Below, piece after piece: positions 9,585-18,025 of a DNA stretch of 64,000 nucleotides. Source of the stretch: Thalassolituus hydrocarboniclasticus (GTDB lineage: Bacteria; Pseudomonadota; Gammaproteobacteria; Pseudomonadales; Oceanobacteraceae); assembly GCF_025345565.1 (NCBI RefSeq), contig NZ_CP054475.1, forward strand, positions 241,001 through 305,000, written 5' to 3'. Under the pieces are notes generated by a model. The model had not been told where the DNA came from. It did no database searches and worked only from the letters and a program-made list of their open reading frames with translations. Numbering within the stretch: position 1 is the first letter of the stretch; every line of letters begins with the position of its first letter. A program made the translations under genes and the position numbers.

Positions 9585-10634
9585 TCAGGTACCGGGCTTA
9601 ACGCTGATGATACCAATCTTACTGAGTAATTTGCTGAAATCTGCATTGCCGGAGGTAAATGCTGTTACTTTCAGAGAGGGGCGGAGCCAGCGTGCCATAA
9701 TCATGGTTGAAGACAAATCCCCCCATACCTCGCAGTTATCCGAGAGGTATGGCAGTAAGGCTTCAAAACTGACCTTCGATGGGAGCAAATCAACGCCTTC
9801 AGCATTAAGGCTGAGCGGATCCGGATGCTTGTTGCGGGGATGATATTTCACGGCAACCCGCTTACCCTGCGCACTATGCTGTCTGACTATCGACAGGATG
9901 CGCTCTTTATATGTAGGGTCCCGCTCAAACAGTGACTCATGGGGCAGGGTTACAAATGTATCTACCCCTTCCAGCGTGACGGGCTGAACACCATTTTCCT
10001 GCATAATCATCTCAGACAGCTTCAGCATGGCCTGACTGCTGAAAGATGACGCCTCAAGAGGAACAATCTGTTTGCTGCGCAGCAGGGGATGTATCAGCTC
10101 AGGAAATGCGGGATGGACGCAATTTATCCAGCCTGAACCTCCGACGGTAGGAGGGTTTTTCCACCACAGGCCATAGCTGATCTTCTTCATGCCATTATCA
10201 ATCACCATATCGCTGAATGAGGCCGAGGCCTTTCTGCCAACGTAGGTGAATACACCCTCGTCCATATAATGACCAACAGGCTGGCAGCCAAGTACCGTCG
10301 CTGCGTGCATGGAGAACTGAAACTCAATACGGCGGTCGTTGCCGGTGAATATATGCCGGGGGCGCAGCTCAGCCAGCTTGTTCTGCAGAGCGGCAAACAA
10401 CAGGCGGCGCTTCCTGAGTTTGTTCATGAGACCGGGGAAGCGGCCATAGAACAGGCTGACTGAGGCAAAGGGAGATTCCGGCCAGTTCCGGACAAGATCG
10501 TACAAGGAATATGGCTTATTCTCAGGCTGATCAATAAATATCAGGTGGGCGCTCTCATCGGGACGCCCGGCAGCGATGGCTGCGGCGGTATAGAGGTGGA
10601 GAGTTGTTGATGCGAAGTAGACTGAGTTAGCCAT
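9585..10634 (-). CDS. Polysialyltransferase-family-like GT-B glycosyltransferase (paralogue 1)
   Basis: A 349-residue protein clearly paralogous to the product of 14776-15801. Both share TGNDRRIEFQFSM, an acidic Y-(M/L)-D-(E/D)-G segment followed by LGRK/VGRK, a WWK-PP segment, an HPR motif after a Lys/His, and a late Ser-Thr pair (DLSSTMIMA here). The acidic-Gly, HP and Ser/Thr signatures are those of bacterial sialyl- and polysialyltransferases with a GT-B fold. There is no signal peptide or membrane segment. It is followed by waaL on the same strand after 90 bp and preceded by a 302-bp gap. No CMP-sialic-acid genes are in the window, so a different CMP-sugar such as CMP-Kdo is possible. 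Confidence 0.65.
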   Translation of the reverse strand: MANSVYFASTTLHLYTAAAIAAGRPDESAHLIFIDQPENKPYSLYDLVRNWPESPFASVSLFYGRFPGLMNKLRKRRLLFAALQNKLAELRPRHIFTGNDRRIEFQFSMHAATVLGCQPVGHYMDEGVFTYVGRKASASFSDMVIDNGMKKISYGLWWKNPPTVGGSGWINCVHPAFPELIHPLLRSKQIVPLEASSFSSQAMLKLSEMIMQENGVQPVTLEGVDTFVTLPHESLFERDPTYKERILSIVRQHSAQGKRVAVKYHPRNKHPDPLSLNAEGVDLLPSKVSFEALLPYLSDNCEVWGDLSSTMIMARWLRPSLKVTAFTSGNADFSKLLSKIGIISVKPGT

Positions 10635-10936
10635 ACGGGGTCCATGTACAGTTAGCGCTGCAGTCTACCTGTCAGGGCTGTCGAGCGGCAAATATTTATC
10701 GGCAGATATTCGGACTCTTACCCGAACTATACGTACGGAGTCAGGGTATTTTCATTTCAGCATAGAGAAAGTATGTATCCGACTCTGTTAGTGTACTGAA
10801 CAAAAAAATGGCAGTCTGATCGTCACTTTTGTACTTTTTATTGGGCCATTCTTGATGCCTGCGATATCAGATCGCGGTTTATATGCTGGCTTTATATTGG
10901 CATAAGCTAACAGCAGTGGTTCCGTCAGTATATGGT
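10635..10936. other. 302-bp AT-rich intergenic region in the LPS cluster
   Basis: It separates the GT4 gene from the leftward sialyltransferase-like gene. No convincing protein-coding frame was found. The minus-strand frame at 10788-11063 runs into the GT4 gene out of phase. The region probably carries the promoter of the 10634-to-8235 transcription unit. No JUMPstart/ops element was recognised. Confidence 0.4.
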
Positions 10937-12010
10937 TCAGGCAGTACTGCTGCTGAAAACCAGCTTTAAATATTGATTGGCAACGGACTCTACCGCATAA
11001 CGGCTGACATCCAGACTGGACAGTTCGGGATACTGGTTCAATGCCCGGGACATCGCCTGACACAGTCCGGCGACATCACCCACTGGCACCAGATAGGGTT
11101 GCAGATCGCCGGTCAGAACCTCTTTAGGTCCGGAAGGACAGTCGGTGGAAACAACCGGGGTGCCAATAATCAACGATTCTACCAGCACACGCGGCAGCCC
11201 TTCAGCCTCGGAAGTGAGCATAGACAGGCTGGCGTTACGAATCAGGCGGTATGGATTGGCATCCCAGCCCCAGAACAGTACCTGATCCTGCAGGCCATTT
11301 TGCTCGCAGAAAGAACGTAACCTCTGTTCGTCATTGCCTTTGCCAACTAATACCAGTTTCAGATCCTGTCTTTTCATCATCTGGAATGCACGGATAAGAT
11401 CCTGCTGGCGTTTTCGTTTGTTCAGTGATGCAACATAGACGATATAATCGCCATCCGGTAACGGACCATCCTGACTTGCGAGTGAGCGGATTTCTTCGAT
11501 CTGGTAAGGATTTGGAATAACGGTAATGTTTTCCGCCTTGCAACCCAGATTATTCACCAGATCGTCTTTGATGCCCTGCGAAAGGGCAATCAGTTGCTTG
11601 TTGCGGAAGCGCCGGCGCAGGCGCAGGATTTTTGATGCGCGTTTCAGAAACTTCCATTTCGGATCGGTGATCCAGGCGGTCGGGGTTATGTGTACCGAGC
11701 AGACTTTCTTTTTTGCCTGAATAGCATCATAAAACTCAGGCTTAGAAGTTACGAAGAAATCATAATTACCTTCCAGGGTAACGCGCTTAAGTTCGGGCCT
11801 GGCTTTCTTTTTATCTGATGTGCTGAGGACAATCTGATTCAGGTTGTCGGGCAGCGGGTAGTCCGCATGTGCTGTCAGAGTAACAAGATCAACTTTATGC
11901 CCCAGTTCAGCAAAACGGGTACAGAGAGTCAGAATGGTTTTTTCAGCCCCTGCGCCATTCAGCGAACCAAGCAGGGCACCAATCCGGTAAGTTTTATTCT
12001 CTGTAGTCAT
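10937..12010 (-). CDS. GT4-family glycosyltransferase
   Basis: A 357-residue retaining GT-B glycosyltransferase. The N-terminal LLGSLNGAGAEKTILTLC is the acceptor-domain glycine loop (residues about 12-30). VYVASLNKRKRQQDLIRAF marks the start of the donor domain, and SEAEGLPRVLVESLIIGTPVVSTDCPSGP near residue 270 is the typical GT4 EX7E-type donor-binding block. It would add a sugar to the LPS core or another surface glycan in the cytoplasm. It follows the phosphoethanolamine transferase gene by about 30 bp on the same strand and is probably co-transcribed with it. The sugar cannot be told from sequence. Confidence 0.85.
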   Translation of the reverse strand: MTTENKTYRIGALLGSLNGAGAEKTILTLCTRFAELGHKVDLVTLTAHADYPLPDNLNQIVLSTSDKKKARPELKRVTLEGNYDFFVTSKPEFYDAIQAKKKVCSVHITPTAWITDPKWKFLKRASKILRLRRRFRNKQLIALSQGIKDDLVNNLGCKAENITVIPNPYQIEEIRSLASQDGPLPDGDYIVYVASLNKRKRQQDLIRAFQMMKRQDLKLVLVGKGNDEQRLRSFCEQNGLQDQVLFWGWDANPYRLIRNASLSMLTSEAEGLPRVLVESLIIGTPVVSTDCPSGPKEVLTGDLQPYLVPVGDVAGLCQAMSRALNQYPELSSLDVSRYAVESVANQYLKLVFSSSTA

Positions 12011-12040
12011 AGTGCCCCGCAGTCAGTGATTTCGGTCAGA

Positions 12041-13690
12041 TTATTGGCTGTTTCTGAGCTGCGTATCATAGCGCGTTTTATAGACCATTCGTACAGCGGG
12101 CGGCTGATACTGGTCTGAAATCAGTGCGGCTTCCGGATTGGTGCTGGCGGAGTCTATAGCCATCACTTCAGAAGCATAATGATAGAAACTGTCCAGCATA
12201 AAAGGACTGTGTTGATGCGCTCTGTAGCTGGCTGTTCGCAGCGAATCTGACGACCAGAACACAAAAGGAATTTCGAACATATTCGCAGTCAGGTTATCCG
12301 GGCTGTGTCCTTTCAGATTGGCCTGCCGATAAACCTCTTCACCGTGATCAGAGAAGTAGGTAATGGTTGCCAGCGCGCTATTCTGTTTTTCTTTAACCAG
12401 CGAGAATAACTGCTGCAGGAAGAAATCAGAAAACAGAATGGAATTGTCGTACTCGTTAATCACGTCAATGACACTCTGGCTGGGGTTTTCTGTGTAGGCG
12501 TTGACCTCGGCATCTTTAAAGACCATAAAGTCATCCGGATAACGGTTTTTATACTGGGCATGGCTGCCCATCATATGAATAAAAATGGCTTTGTATGGCG
12601 CCGGGTTCGCCAGAGCTTCAGTTATCCGGTTCAGCATAAAGATGTCATAGCGGTTCACTTCCACGCCATTAAAGTCGTTGCTGATGTAATAAGGGTGATC
12701 GGCCTGATGGGCGATAGAAGCAATGGTTGCGCGCAGCGGCTGCTGGTTGGAAATCCACCAGGTTTCATAACCGGCAAGATTGGCAATATCGATAACACTC
12801 AGGGCATCGCGGTACTGGTCACCCTGATCGGCACTTGCTGCAGTGAGGGCTGCGCGCAGTGAAGCCTGAGTCTGGGCATGACTGCTGATGACGTTATCGA
12901 ACACCACCAGTTCATCTTTAATGCTGCTTAAGAATGGCGTTGTATTGCGGTGGTAACCATAAATACCCATATGGTTGCGGCTTGCGGATTCACCAACAAT
13001 AAAGATATGGGTCTGTGGCTGGGTGTCTTTCAGCGCAGCTTTGATGTCGTTTTCACGCAGCATGGTCTGGCGCCGCTCGAATTCTTCCTGCAGGGATACA
13101 CTGCCTCTCAGGTAAGAAGGCACAGTGCCGAGTACGCCGGGAATCGTATCGTGAAAGCGTCCCATTACGGTCGTGCGATAAGCAACAACGGCAATCAGAA
13201 TACAACCAAGCACCATGGTTATACGCCGGGTTCTGCTGCCAGTCCCTTCCGCCGGGCGCATAAAGCGCAGGCCCAGGAAAAAAATACTCCAGTGCAGCAG
13301 CAGCCAGGAGGTCAGGGTCATGGAGGAATAGGCAGCAACAAATTCAGAAACTTCGCTGCTGTCGGTGTAAGCAACAGCCTCCAGAGTAGCAGTAGTAAAG
13401 ACCCCGCCGAATGATACTGCGTAACCAATATCCAGACTTCCGCCAATGGCGAAGGGCAGAAGGATCAGGGCAATGAAACGGCGTTTCTGCAGCAGGTAGG
13501 CCAGGGTTGCCAGAATAAACGACCAGCCAATGCGCGAGTTATATTCACCTTCGCGGACAAAGTCTGAATAAGTCAGTTCAAGGGCAAGAGGCAGCAGCAG
13601 CAGCAGGGCAATCCAGAACAATGGTGCCCGGGGCATTTTCAGGTTAAGCATGGTTTCTCTGATGTTGGTCACAGACACTCCCTGCGTCAT
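12041..13690 (-). CDS. Phosphoethanolamine transferase (EptA/EptC/CptA family)
   Basis: An inner-membrane protein with about five N-terminal transmembrane segments (first 200 residues) and a periplasmic alkaline-phosphatase-fold sulfatase domain. The domain begins HIFIVGESASRNHMGIYGY; a Thr in the HAQTQASLRAAL segment is the likely phosphoenzyme nucleophile, and FSDHGEEVY and KGHSPDNL hold metal ligands. It transfers phosphoethanolamine from phosphatidylethanolamine to LPS sugars, lowering negative charge and cationic-peptide binding. Overall form is closest to EptC/CptA, which modify core heptose. The ATG at 13690 has a GGAA six bases upstream; the frame also allows a GTG at 13702 or an ATG at 13651. 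Confidence 0.87.
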   Translation of the reverse strand: MTQGVSVTNIRETMLNLKMPRAPLFWIALLLLLPLALELTYSDFVREGEYNSRIGWSFILATLAYLLQKRRFIALILLPFAIGGSLDIGYAVSFGGVFTTATLEAVAYTDSSEVSEFVAAYSSMTLTSWLLLHWSIFFLGLRFMRPAEGTGSRTRRITMVLGCILIAVVAYRTTVMGRFHDTIPGVLGTVPSYLRGSVSLQEEFERRQTMLRENDIKAALKDTQPQTHIFIVGESASRNHMGIYGYHRNTTPFLSSIKDELVVFDNVISSHAQTQASLRAALTAASADQGDQYRDALSVIDIANLAGYETWWISNQQPLRATIASIAHQADHPYYISNDFNGVEVNRYDIFMLNRITEALANPAPYKAIFIHMMGSHAQYKNRYPDDFMVFKDAEVNAYTENPSQSVIDVINEYDNSILFSDFFLQQLFSLVKEKQNSALATITYFSDHGEEVYRQANLKGHSPDNLTANMFEIPFVFWSSDSLRTASYRAHQHSPFMLDSFYHYASEVMAIDSASTNPEAALISDQYQPPAVRMVYKTRYDTQLRNSQ

Positions 13691-13798
13691 AATCGTTTCC
13701 ACTCCATGGACGAATCCGGATAAAACGCTATTTTAACGCGGTTCGCCGCAAGCGTGGGAGTTACATCAGTATTTTATATAGGACAAAGCGTCCCACCC

Positions 13799-14725
13799 TC
13801 AGGCAGGACGGTTCAGGCTGCGTTCAAATGCGTTAACAATGGCAGGACATTTTTCTGTCAGACCGATACGGCTGGTGGTCTCAATATCACTGGCCGACAG
13901 AATAAATTTACCGAACTCCTGTTCCAGTAAGCCCTGCTCATACAGTTTTACCCAGCGCCGGTAATGGTCGCCCATACGCGCATTGGTATCACGCAACAGA
14001 CGCTGGCGATTGATAATATTGGCTTCGAACTGAGCATAATTGCGGATCGGGTAGTGGTATACCGTAATGCCGCTTTCTTCGCGCGCATTCACCCAGCGCC
14101 AGCCATGCTTGGCGCGGTGATTGCCGCCCTTGAGTTTAATCAGGCCGTGCGGATTCACGATGGTTTTAGGGCTGATTTTCACCAGCAACATAGAAACCGC
14201 CGTGTCGTTGATCTGGGTGTCAGAGCTGTACAAAATCGGATTTTTTACCGCGTACTGCGCCTGACTGTAATGGTAACCGGGTTGCCGGCATTCTTCGGTC
14301 AGCACCATATTACGGCGCTTGAGCGTTACCACAGAATCATCGGCACGCAGATGATCTTTTAAAGTGGTGCCTTCGGCGGCCAGCCAGAACTCATCGGCAT
14401 CGTTGGAAATCACCAGATCGGCTTTTAGCGCTGTGCGTGCGTACTCTGCCAGCTGTGTCATCCATAAAGCCTGCTGGTAATTCTGTGCCGGCTGGTCGAT
14501 AACGTGCAGGTCAAACTCGCTTTTCAGTGTTTCCAACCGCTCGCGGGTACCATCGGTCGAACCGTTATCCATTACCGCAAAACAATCGACACCCTGCGCC
14601 GCATGGAAACGGATATTGTCTTCAATAATATCGATTTCGTTACGCACCAGCAGCGTCATCGCCAAACGGATCGGGCCTTTGCGGGTCAGGCGGTGTGTCC
14701 AGTACTGCAGTGTTTTATGCAACAT
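13799..14725 (-). CDS. GT2-type glycosyltransferase (Glyco_tranf_2_4-like)
   Basis: A 308-residue protein with MTLLVRNEIDIIEDNIRFH near the start, DNGSTDGT near residue 52 and NDADEFW near residue 108. The last is the metal-binding DXD-type motif of this glycosyltransferase 2 subfamily. The frame is open upstream to 14887, but that extension overlaps the preceding gene and reads as its antiparallel codons. The ATG at 14725, which gives MLHKTLQYW, is the sensible start. It lies about 50 bp after the paralogous sialyltransferase-like gene in the same leftward operon. The role is probably surface-glycan or core modification; the donor is unknown. Confidence 0.8.
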   Translation of the reverse strand: MLHKTLQYWTHRLTRKGPIRLAMTLLVRNEIDIIEDNIRFHAAQGVDCFAVMDNGSTDGTRERLETLKSEFDLHVIDQPAQNYQQALWMTQLAEYARTALKADLVISNDADEFWLAAEGTTLKDHLRADDSVVTLKRRNMVLTEECRQPGYHYSQAQYAVKNPILYSSDTQINDTAVSMLLVKISPKTIVNPHGLIKLKGGNHRAKHGWRWVNAREESGITVYHYPIRNYAQFEANIINRQRLLRDTNARMGDHYRRWVKLYEQGLLEQEFGKFILSASDIETTSRIGLTEKCPAIVNAFERSLNRPA

Positions 14726-14775
14726 AATGGTCTTCGTGTTAGCCGTTAATGGCGCTGCGCTGGCAACGCGGTCAC

Positions 14776-15801
14776 TCAGGTTGGGGAGGTTATCAGCCGG
14801 ATACCCAGCGTGGTCAGCAGTTGCTGCCAGCTGGCATCGGTATCTTCCCGCCCCGCTGCGCTGACATCCAGCTCGGGCCTGAGCCATTTGGCGGTCAGCA
14901 GCGCGGTGGAAACGTCGCCGCTGATTTTACAGTGTTGTGGCAGCAGAGGTAACAGCATTTCCATCGGAATGGCGGCAGGCACCGCCCATGCCCGCGCGGG
15001 CAATTGCCAGTGGCTGGTGGCCATCTCCGCACTTTGCAGTTCGCTGCTGGTACGCGGATGGTGTTTGTAAGCGATCTCCGCTCCACAATGGTCGAGCCAT
15101 TGCCCAAGTGCTTGCTGCTGATCTGACATCACCGAGCTGTGCGGCAATAACAGCAAGCCATCGAGCGTGCCCAGAGTCAGAGGCTGTTCGCCGAGGCAGA
15201 TCCGCGCCAGTTGTGCGAACTCCGGGCGTTGCAGATTATTTGGCAGAGGCTTGCAGGTTTTGTTCTTAAGAATCGGCAGGGCAGAATCCGGGAATGCCAG
15301 TATCGAGTGATCAATCCAGGCCGAGGCGCCGATGGCCGGAGGCTGTTTCCACCAGCGTCCGTAGGCCACTTTCTTGGCCATATTATCGAGCACCTGGTCT
15401 TTCAGCCAGTGCGTCTTGCGTCCCAGATAGCTGTAAGTGCCATCATCCAGATACACGCCACGGGCGTTGCTGTGGGCCATAGAAAACTGAAATTCAATGC
15501 GGCGGTCGTTGCCGGTATAGATCCACTCGGGCTGCAGTTCCTGCAGGCACTGACGGATGCGCCGGAAGCCCTGCAGCCGCTGGCGGCGCTTGCCTTTACC
15601 GGAAGCCTTTTCTGATAGCAGGCGGATATTCGCGAACGGACTGCTCTGCCAGCGGAGTAATGCTTCACGGAAGGTGGCGGTAGTGCTGGTCTGATCAATC
15701 AGGCCGAGTTCGGCCACATCGCCTTGAGGCAGCTCAAAGGCAACCATGGCTGCGGTCAATACATTAAAGGGCGTGGAGGCCAGAAACAGGTGTTTAGCCA
15801 A
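14776..15801 (-). CDS. Polysialyltransferase-family-like GT-B glycosyltransferase (paralogue 2)
   Basis: A 341-residue protein with a TTG start (LAKHLFLASTPFN read as Met). It shares TGNDRRIEFQFSM, YLDDGTYSYLGRK, GRWWKQPPAIGAS and KHHPR with the product of 9585-10634, and has SGDVSTALL at the Ser/Thr position. The DDG, HP and S/T signatures are those of bacterial sialyl/polysialyltransferases. It overlaps the end of the KpsC/S-like gene by 8 bp, so the two are translationally coupled. A GAGG about 9 bases upstream supports the TTG start. It is more GC-rich than paralogue 1, suggesting the two copies are not recent duplicates. The substrate is unknown. Confidence 0.66.
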   Translation of the reverse strand: MAKHLFLASTPFNVLTAAMVAFELPQGDVAELGLIDQTSTTATFREALLRWQSSPFANIRLLSEKASGKGKRRQRLQGFRRIRQCLQELQPEWIYTGNDRRIEFQFSMAHSNARGVYLDDGTYSYLGRKTHWLKDQVLDNMAKKVAYGRWWKQPPAIGASAWIDHSILAFPDSALPILKNKTCKPLPNNLQRPEFAQLARICLGEQPLTLGTLDGLLLLPHSSVMSDQQQALGQWLDHCGAEIAYKHHPRTSSELQSAEMATSHWQLPARAWAVPAAIPMEMLLPLLPQHCKISGDVSTALLTAKWLRPELDVSAAGREDTDASWQQLLTTLGIRLITSPT

Positions 15802-16927
15802 GGGCTTTTACCTCGCGCAACAGGTGCGCACAGGCGGCCTGAAGATGCGCGTCGTCGGCTTCCTGCCAGCGTCCCGGAACCTGATAGTGGTTCTTCAGGT
15901 AGCTCAGAAAGCCCTGGCGGATGGTTGGGTTAGGACTGAAGTGCTCCAGCTGCAGCAGTTGCAGTTCCAGTTCGTCCTGACTTTGTGCGCTGAGTGTCAG
16001 GCCGGGCAGATTATAAAATGCCTGACCCAGTACCAGGGTATTGATGTTGGCAATAATGGCTTCGACGCCCACGGTGGAATTAATCGTGGCAACGGCATCG
16101 GCATGGGCAATCAGCGCGCGGGTATCGCCACTGGTGCGCAGCTGAATTTTGCGCGATTGTGCAGTTAATTGCTGTGCCAGTTCGCTGTAATCCTGATCGC
16201 AGGCCGGATGGGTTTTCAGCACTACACAGGGCATTTTTTCACCCAGTTTGTTTTCGGCAGTAAGCAAGGCATCGGTCAGCGCGAACATGTCTTTCAGCCA
16301 GGGGGAGAACAGCACAACCTGACTGTCGGTATTCACCTGGAAGGGAACAAAGATGTAATGCTGAGGCAGGTCATCCGGACGCTCGGGAACAGGTTCATGT
16401 GGCAGGTTGCTGTTGCCGGACTGGGCAATAAAAAACGCCGGATCGCGCGGTACCGAATTGAGGAAGTTAACGCCCTGACGGTCGAGGGTGGTCATGCCCG
16501 GCAGCAGACCGTTTTCCATGACCAGTACTTTAATGCCAAGCGATTCTGCCGCGGCGATCACAACCCCCTGGCGGAATTTCAGACCGTTCCATAACACCAT
16601 ATGGCTGGCTTTACTGTTTTTCAGTGCCTGGCGGTAAATGGCAAACAGCAGATGTGCTTCGGCCAGCTTTACCCGGCGGAAGTTACGCCAGTAGCCGGCG
16701 CTGCGGCTGCGTCCTTTACGGCTGTTCTTCTTCTCACGCAGATGGTCATCCACGACCTGAGCAAGACCTGCGTGGGAAGCGGGAATCTGGGTAAGCCAGC
16801 GCAGATCAAGCCAAAGGGATTTATGCCAGATAACGCAGGCATCGGTATCCTGTTCCTGCAGGCTGTGGCAGAGGCGATCGAAATATTGCTGGTGAATACG
16901 CCGGGCGGCGAAGAAGGCGATTTTCAT
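15794..16927 (-). CDS. KpsC/KpsS-like capsule/LPS glycosyltransferase (Capsule_synth family)
   Basis: A 377-residue protein with features of the Capsule_synth family of beta-Kdo transferases: LWNGLKFRQGVVIAAAESLG in the N-terminal half, VVLKTHPACD (HP motif) near residue 240, ATINSTVGVEAI near residue 285 and a following GQAFYNLPGLT. KpsC and KpsS build the poly-Kdo linker of group 2 capsules; related proteins add Kdo to other glycans. A GAGGAG lies 6 bases before the ATG. It is the first gene of a leftward operon with paralogue 2 and the GT2 gene. No capsule export genes are in the window, so an LPS role is as likely as a capsule role. Confidence 0.68.
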   Translation of the reverse strand: MKIAFFAARRIHQQYFDRLCHSLQEQDTDACVIWHKSLWLDLRWLTQIPASHAGLAQVVDDHLREKKNSRKGRSRSAGYWRNFRRVKLAEAHLLFAIYRQALKNSKASHMVLWNGLKFRQGVVIAAAESLGIKVLVMENGLLPGMTTLDRQGVNFLNSVPRDPAFFIAQSGNSNLPHEPVPERPDDLPQHYIFVPFQVNTDSQVVLFSPWLKDMFALTDALLTAENKLGEKMPCVVLKTHPACDQDYSELAQQLTAQSRKIQLRTSGDTRALIAHADAVATINSTVGVEAIIANINTLVLGQAFYNLPGLTLSAQSQDELELQLLQLEHFSPNPTIRQGFLSYLKNHYQVPGRWQEADDAHLQAACAHLLREVKALG

Positions 16928-17072
16928 GCTGACTCCTCAGATCAGCCGCAGAGTGTATCTCAGGGACTGCTTACACTAAAGGAATCCAGTCTGTTGTGGG
17001 GGAGTTTTTCTCCATACCCGCAGAGAAAAGTACTCCTGATGGGCAGGTTTAGTGATAACTGACCGAATAATG

Positions 17073-17100
17073 GAAAAGCTCAGCCGTAAAACGGCTGAGC
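17073..17100 (-). terminator. Intrinsic terminator after metF
   Basis: Perfect 10-bp stem GCTCAGCCGT/ACGGCTGAGC with a three-base loop (17078-17100). On the minus strand it is followed by TTTTCC. It starts 9 bp after the metF stop, so it ends the SAM-cycle operon. Confidence 0.88.
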
Positions 17101-17108
17101 GCTAAGCA

Positions 17109-17933
17109 TCAGATCAGGTTTTTCCATACCGCCAGACTGGCTTCAGACTGGTTCATGGTATAGAAATGCAGGCCCGGTGCGCCGCCATCAAGCAGACGGC
17201 GGCACATATCGGTCACCACTTCTTCACCGAATTTCACGATGCTTTCTGAATCATCGCCGTAGGCTTCCAGCTGCTTGCGGATCCAGCGCGGAATTTCTGC
17301 CCCACAACCGTCCGAGAAGCGCGCCAGTTTGCTGTAGTTGGTGATCGGCATAATGCCCGGAATAACCGGAGTATCGACACCCATCGCGCGTACGCGATCA
17401 ACAAAATGGAAATAGCTGTCGGCGTTGAAAAAGTACTGGGTAATGGCGCTGTCGGCACCGGCTTTTACTTTGCGGACAAAGTTTTCCAGATCTTTTTCAA
17501 AGTTGCTGGCCTGCGGATGCATTTCCGGATACGCCGCCACTTCCAGGGTGAAATGGTCGCCGGTTTCTTCCCGGATAAACTCCACCAGATCGTTGGCGTA
17601 ACGCAGTTCGCTGCCAGCCAGACCGGAGCCTGAAGGCAGGTCGCCACGCAGGGCAACAATACGGTCGATGCCCAGATCCTGATATTGCTTCAGGATACCG
17701 CGGATTTCTTCTTTGCTGCCGCCGATACAGGCCAGGTGTGGCGCTGCGGCGATACCACGTTCCTGAATGGCTTTAACGATGGCATAGGTGCGGTCGCGGG
17801 TTGAACCGCCGGCACCGTAAGTCACCGAGAAAAACTCCGGATTAAACGCGGCCAGTTCGTCGCGTACCGTCAGCAGTTTTTCTGTCCCTTCCTCGGTTTT
17901 GGTCGGGAAAAATTCAAAACTTAAGGTAGTCAT
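17109..17933 (-). CDS. metF: 5,10-methylenetetrahydrofolate reductase
   Basis: This 274-residue FAD enzyme reduces methylene-THF to methyl-THF, the methyl donor for methionine synthase. Family motifs are SFEFFPTKTEEG at the N-terminus, FFSVTYGAGGSTRDRT near residue 35, ALRGDLP near residue 93, AAYPEMHP near residue 128 and PGIMPITNYSKLARFSDGCGAEIP near residue 190. The length is slightly under the E. coli protein. It is the last gene of the metK-ahcY-metF series and ends at an intrinsic terminator. The gap to ahcY holds tandem 14-bp repeats. Confidence 0.96.
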   Translation of the reverse strand: MTTLSFEFFPTKTEEGTEKLLTVRDELAAFNPEFFSVTYGAGGSTRDRTYAIVKAIQERGIAAAPHLACIGGSKEEIRGILKQYQDLGIDRIVALRGDLPSGSGLAGSELRYANDLVEFIREETGDHFTLEVAAYPEMHPQASNFEKDLENFVRKVKAGADSAITQYFFNADSYFHFVDRVRAMGVDTPVIPGIMPITNYSKLARFSDGCGAEIPRWIRKQLEAYGDDSESIVKFGEEVVTDMCRRLLDGGAPGLHFYTMNQSEASLAVWKNLI

Positions 17934-17938
17934 CTTTA

Positions 17939-18014
17939 GTCAGACGCCTGACGACGGATGTCAGACGCTCCTGTTTATAAATAAAAGTCAGACGTCCGGC
18001 ATCAGACGTCCGAC
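17939..18014. repeat. Repeat array 1: 14-bp GTCAGACGTCCGAC-type units between metF and ahcY
   Basis: Units GTCAGACGTCCGGC (17987-18000) and ATCAGACGTCCGAC (18001-18014) are tandem and differ at two positions. A more diverged GTCAGACGCCTGAC (17939-17952) and a GATGTCAGACG lie on the other side of an AT-rich spacer. The same 14-mer family flanks the four-helix-bundle gene further upstream in the operon. Confidence 0.75.
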
Positions 18015-18025
18015 GCAAGTAGCTC

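Noticed and set aside
13741..13798. REP-like GTGGGAG near the phosphoethanolamine transferase
   Set aside because: The head motif is present, but no matching hairpin follows.
14726..14887. N-terminal extension of the GT2 gene
   Set aside because: It overlaps the upstream paralogue gene in another frame and has no glycosyltransferase sequence.
17939..18014. CRISPR array
   Set aside because: The repeats are 14 bp, tandem without spacers of constant length, and no cas gene is present.
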